Of a stretch of 64,000 bases of DNA, positions 62,638 through 64,000 are shown one piece after another; position 1 is the stretch's first letter; every line of letters begins with the position of its first letter. A model generated the notes under the pieces. The model worked only from the letters and a program-made list of their open reading frames with translations, was not told where the DNA came from and searched no databases. The position numbers and the translations under genes were made by a program. The stretch comes from Flavihumibacter sp. UBA7668 (GTDB lineage: Bacteria > Bacteroidota > Bacteroidia > Chitinophagales > Chitinophagaceae), in assembly GCF_002483205.1 (NCBI RefSeq), contig NZ_DLHM01000001.1, positions 310,001 through 374,000 on the forward strand, written 5' to 3'.

Positions 62638-64000
62638 ATGCAATTTCCGAAGAATCATTTGTTTTTGCGCGTTTGTACCAAGCTATCTCTGATTTTAATC
62701 CTTTTCCTATGGAATGGTATCACCCCCTTACGGGCACAGGTGAACATGGTGGAATTTGGAAAAAACAGGGTCCAATTCAAAAAGTTCAAATGGCAATATT
62801 ATCAAACCGACAATTTCAATACGTACTATAGCCAGAAAGGGGAGCCACTGGCCAAAACTGTTGCCCAACTGGCCGAAAAGGAATTGCCGGAAATGGAAAC
62901 CTTTATGGAATATGGCCTTCAGCGCCGCGCCAATATCGTACTGTATAACAGTTTCAATGAGATGCAGCAGACCAATATTGGTTTAACCACCGATTGGCAG
63001 GTGAATGGTGGAAATACCAAACTGGTTAATAATAAAGTGGTGGTTTACTATAACAGTAACCATGAACATATGCGGATTCAGGTTCGCCAGGGTATAGCAA
63101 AAATTCTGCTGGATAATATCCTCTTTGGCGATGACCTGGGTGAATTTGCGGCCAACCAGGCCCTGCTTGATCTTCCCAAATGGCTCACCGACGGATTTGT
63201 TTCCTATGCTGCAGAAAACTGGAGTACCCAACTGGATGACCAGTTGAAATCAGCCATGCTATCCGGACGGTACAGGAATTTTTATCAGTTTGCGTTTGAT
63301 CAGCCGGATCTTGCCGGACATGCATTCTGGCGATATATTGAAGAAATTTACAAGAAAGACAATACTAAGTATTTTCTTTATCTCGCACGCCTTTACAGAA
63401 ACCTGAACGGTGCTTCCAACAGGATTGCCAAGAAAAAATTCAAGGAAGTGCTCTCCGACTTCATGACCTATAATGAAGACAAATACTACAAGGATATTCG
63501 GGGTCGTCGGAATAATCCCAAAGGCACAATGTCTGTTGTGGAGGAAGTAAATAAAAACCTCGACTTCTATAATTTCACGCCCAATCCTGTTGCCAGAAGC
63601 CAGGCCTATGCCGTGGTGGAATACAAAAAAGGATTACAGTGTGTACTTTTCTATGAAGATTATGTGACCAAGAAAGTGCTGTTGAAAAACGGTATACGTA
63701 ATGCAGAATCCAGACAGGATCCTCATTATCCGCTTCTTGCCTGGAACGGGAAAGGAAACAAATTACTGGTTGTATATAATACAGAAGGTAAAATCAGGAT
63801 GTTTACCTATGATATTTTCTCCCGGATCAAACGGGATAAACTGGTGCTTGATCAGTTTGAACAAATCCAGGATGTAAAATTCATGAACGATGATAATACC
63901 CTCCTGCTGAGTGCTGTAAAAAATGGACAATCGGATATATTCACCTTCAAAATTGATCGGGAAAGAGAAGAACAGATTACCAATGATATCTATGATGATC
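62638..64000 (+). CDS. Large secreted protein with TolB-like propeller, 5' part only
   Basis: 454 or so residues from MQFPKNHLFLRVCTKLSLIL are in the window and the frame runs off the end. A signal peptide ends near ITPLRAQ. The next 200 residues (FKWQYYQTDNFNTYYSQKGE, LLDLPKWLTDGFVSYAAENW) resemble a gluzincin-type peptidase fold as in related Bacteroidota proteins, but I see no HExxH; NHEHMRIQVRQ sits at that place. From about residue 360 propeller blades begin (AVVEYKKGLQCVLFYEDYVT, PLLAWNGKGNKLLVVYNTEG, DVKFMNDDNTLLLSAVKNG). Function is unknown. Confidence 0.8.
   Translation, partial: MQFPKNHLFLRVCTKLSLILILFLWNGITPLRAQVNMVEFGKNRVQFKKFKWQYYQTDNFNTYYSQKGEPLAKTVAQLAEKELPEMETFMEYGLQRRANIVLYNSFNEMQQTNIGLTTDWQVNGGNTKLVNNKVVVYYNSNHEHMRIQVRQGIAKILLDNILFGDDLGEFAANQALLDLPKWLTDGFVSYAAENWSTQLDDQLKSAMLSGRYRNFYQFAFDQPDLAGHAFWRYIEEIYKKDNTKYFLYLARLYRNLNGASNRIAKKKFKEVLSDFMTYNEDKYYKDIRGRRNNPKGTMSVVEEVNKNLDFYNFTPNPVARSQAYAVVEYKKGLQCVLFYEDYVTKKVLLKNGIRNAESRQDPHYPLLAWNGKGNKLLVVYNTEGKIRMFTYDIFSRIKRDKLVLDQFEQIQDVKFMNDDNTLLLSAVKNGQSDIFTFKIDREREEQITNDIYDD

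Overview
The window looks like chromosomal DNA of a Bacteroidota bacterium, most likely of the Chitinophagaceae or a close relative. The evidence is two SusC/SusD pairs, a fused MurF-alanine racemase, gliding genes gldF and gldG, a secreted protein with a C-terminal type IX secretion (T9SS) sorting domain, many lipoproteins, near absence of Shine-Dalgarno sequences, and promoter boxes of the TAnnTTTG type. No plasmid or phage backbone is visible.

The first 22.9 kb are accessory in character. Positions 1-7691 (minus strand) hold a polysaccharide utilisation locus: SusC, SusD, a GH38-type alpha-mannosidase and the start of a sugar MFS porter, with a divergent AraC-type regulator at 8012. Positions 9-12.9 kb hold small stress or aromatic-type enzymes: a GNAT, a ring-cleaving dioxygenase of the MhqO type, a short-chain dehydrogenase, a CatE-like VOC protein and the broken end of a second dehydrogenase. 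Positions 13.3-20.7 kb (plus strand) hold an ECF sigma factor, FecR anti-sigma, SusC, SusD and a secreted glycerophosphodiester phosphodiesterase, which reads as a regulated uptake system for a phosphodiester-containing nutrient. Positions 20.7-22.9 kb are a decay zone with a frameshifted lipoprotein gene, an IS4-type transposase relic and a tandem array resembling an IS21 end. The zone stops at a tRNA-Ser(GGA) gene whose 3' end faces it.

From 23 kb onward the content is mainly housekeeping: ansA-tatD, gltX, a split B12-binding mutase subunit with an enoyl-CoA hydratase, fumC, a probable operon gldF-gldG-terC-murF/alr-lspA-lipoprotein, iscS-sufA, methylmalonyl-CoA epimerase, acpP-fabF-rnc, mfd-HAD phosphatase, a T9SS-exported beta-propeller protein, and a probable operon dtd-mazG-glyQS plus two tandem small paralogues. 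After that come an MbnP/MbnH-like copper pair, a Wzx-type flippase, an MBL-fold hydrolase and a truncated large secreted protein.

The most unusual structure is non-coding. A modular palindromic repeat family built from a 14-bp unit (CACCGGTCGGGTGC and its complement) occurs in at least five gaps, including inside a probable operon and between divergent genes. A second family of purine-rich GTGAAAGG repeats forms long hairpins and supplies the last codons of two unrelated proteins, both ending in VKGER. Other points of interest are solo IS21-like termini, a 9-bp minisatellite in a divergent promoter, and the tandem HAEIL-motif membrane proteins after glyQS. All function calls come from reading motifs by eye; no database search was run.
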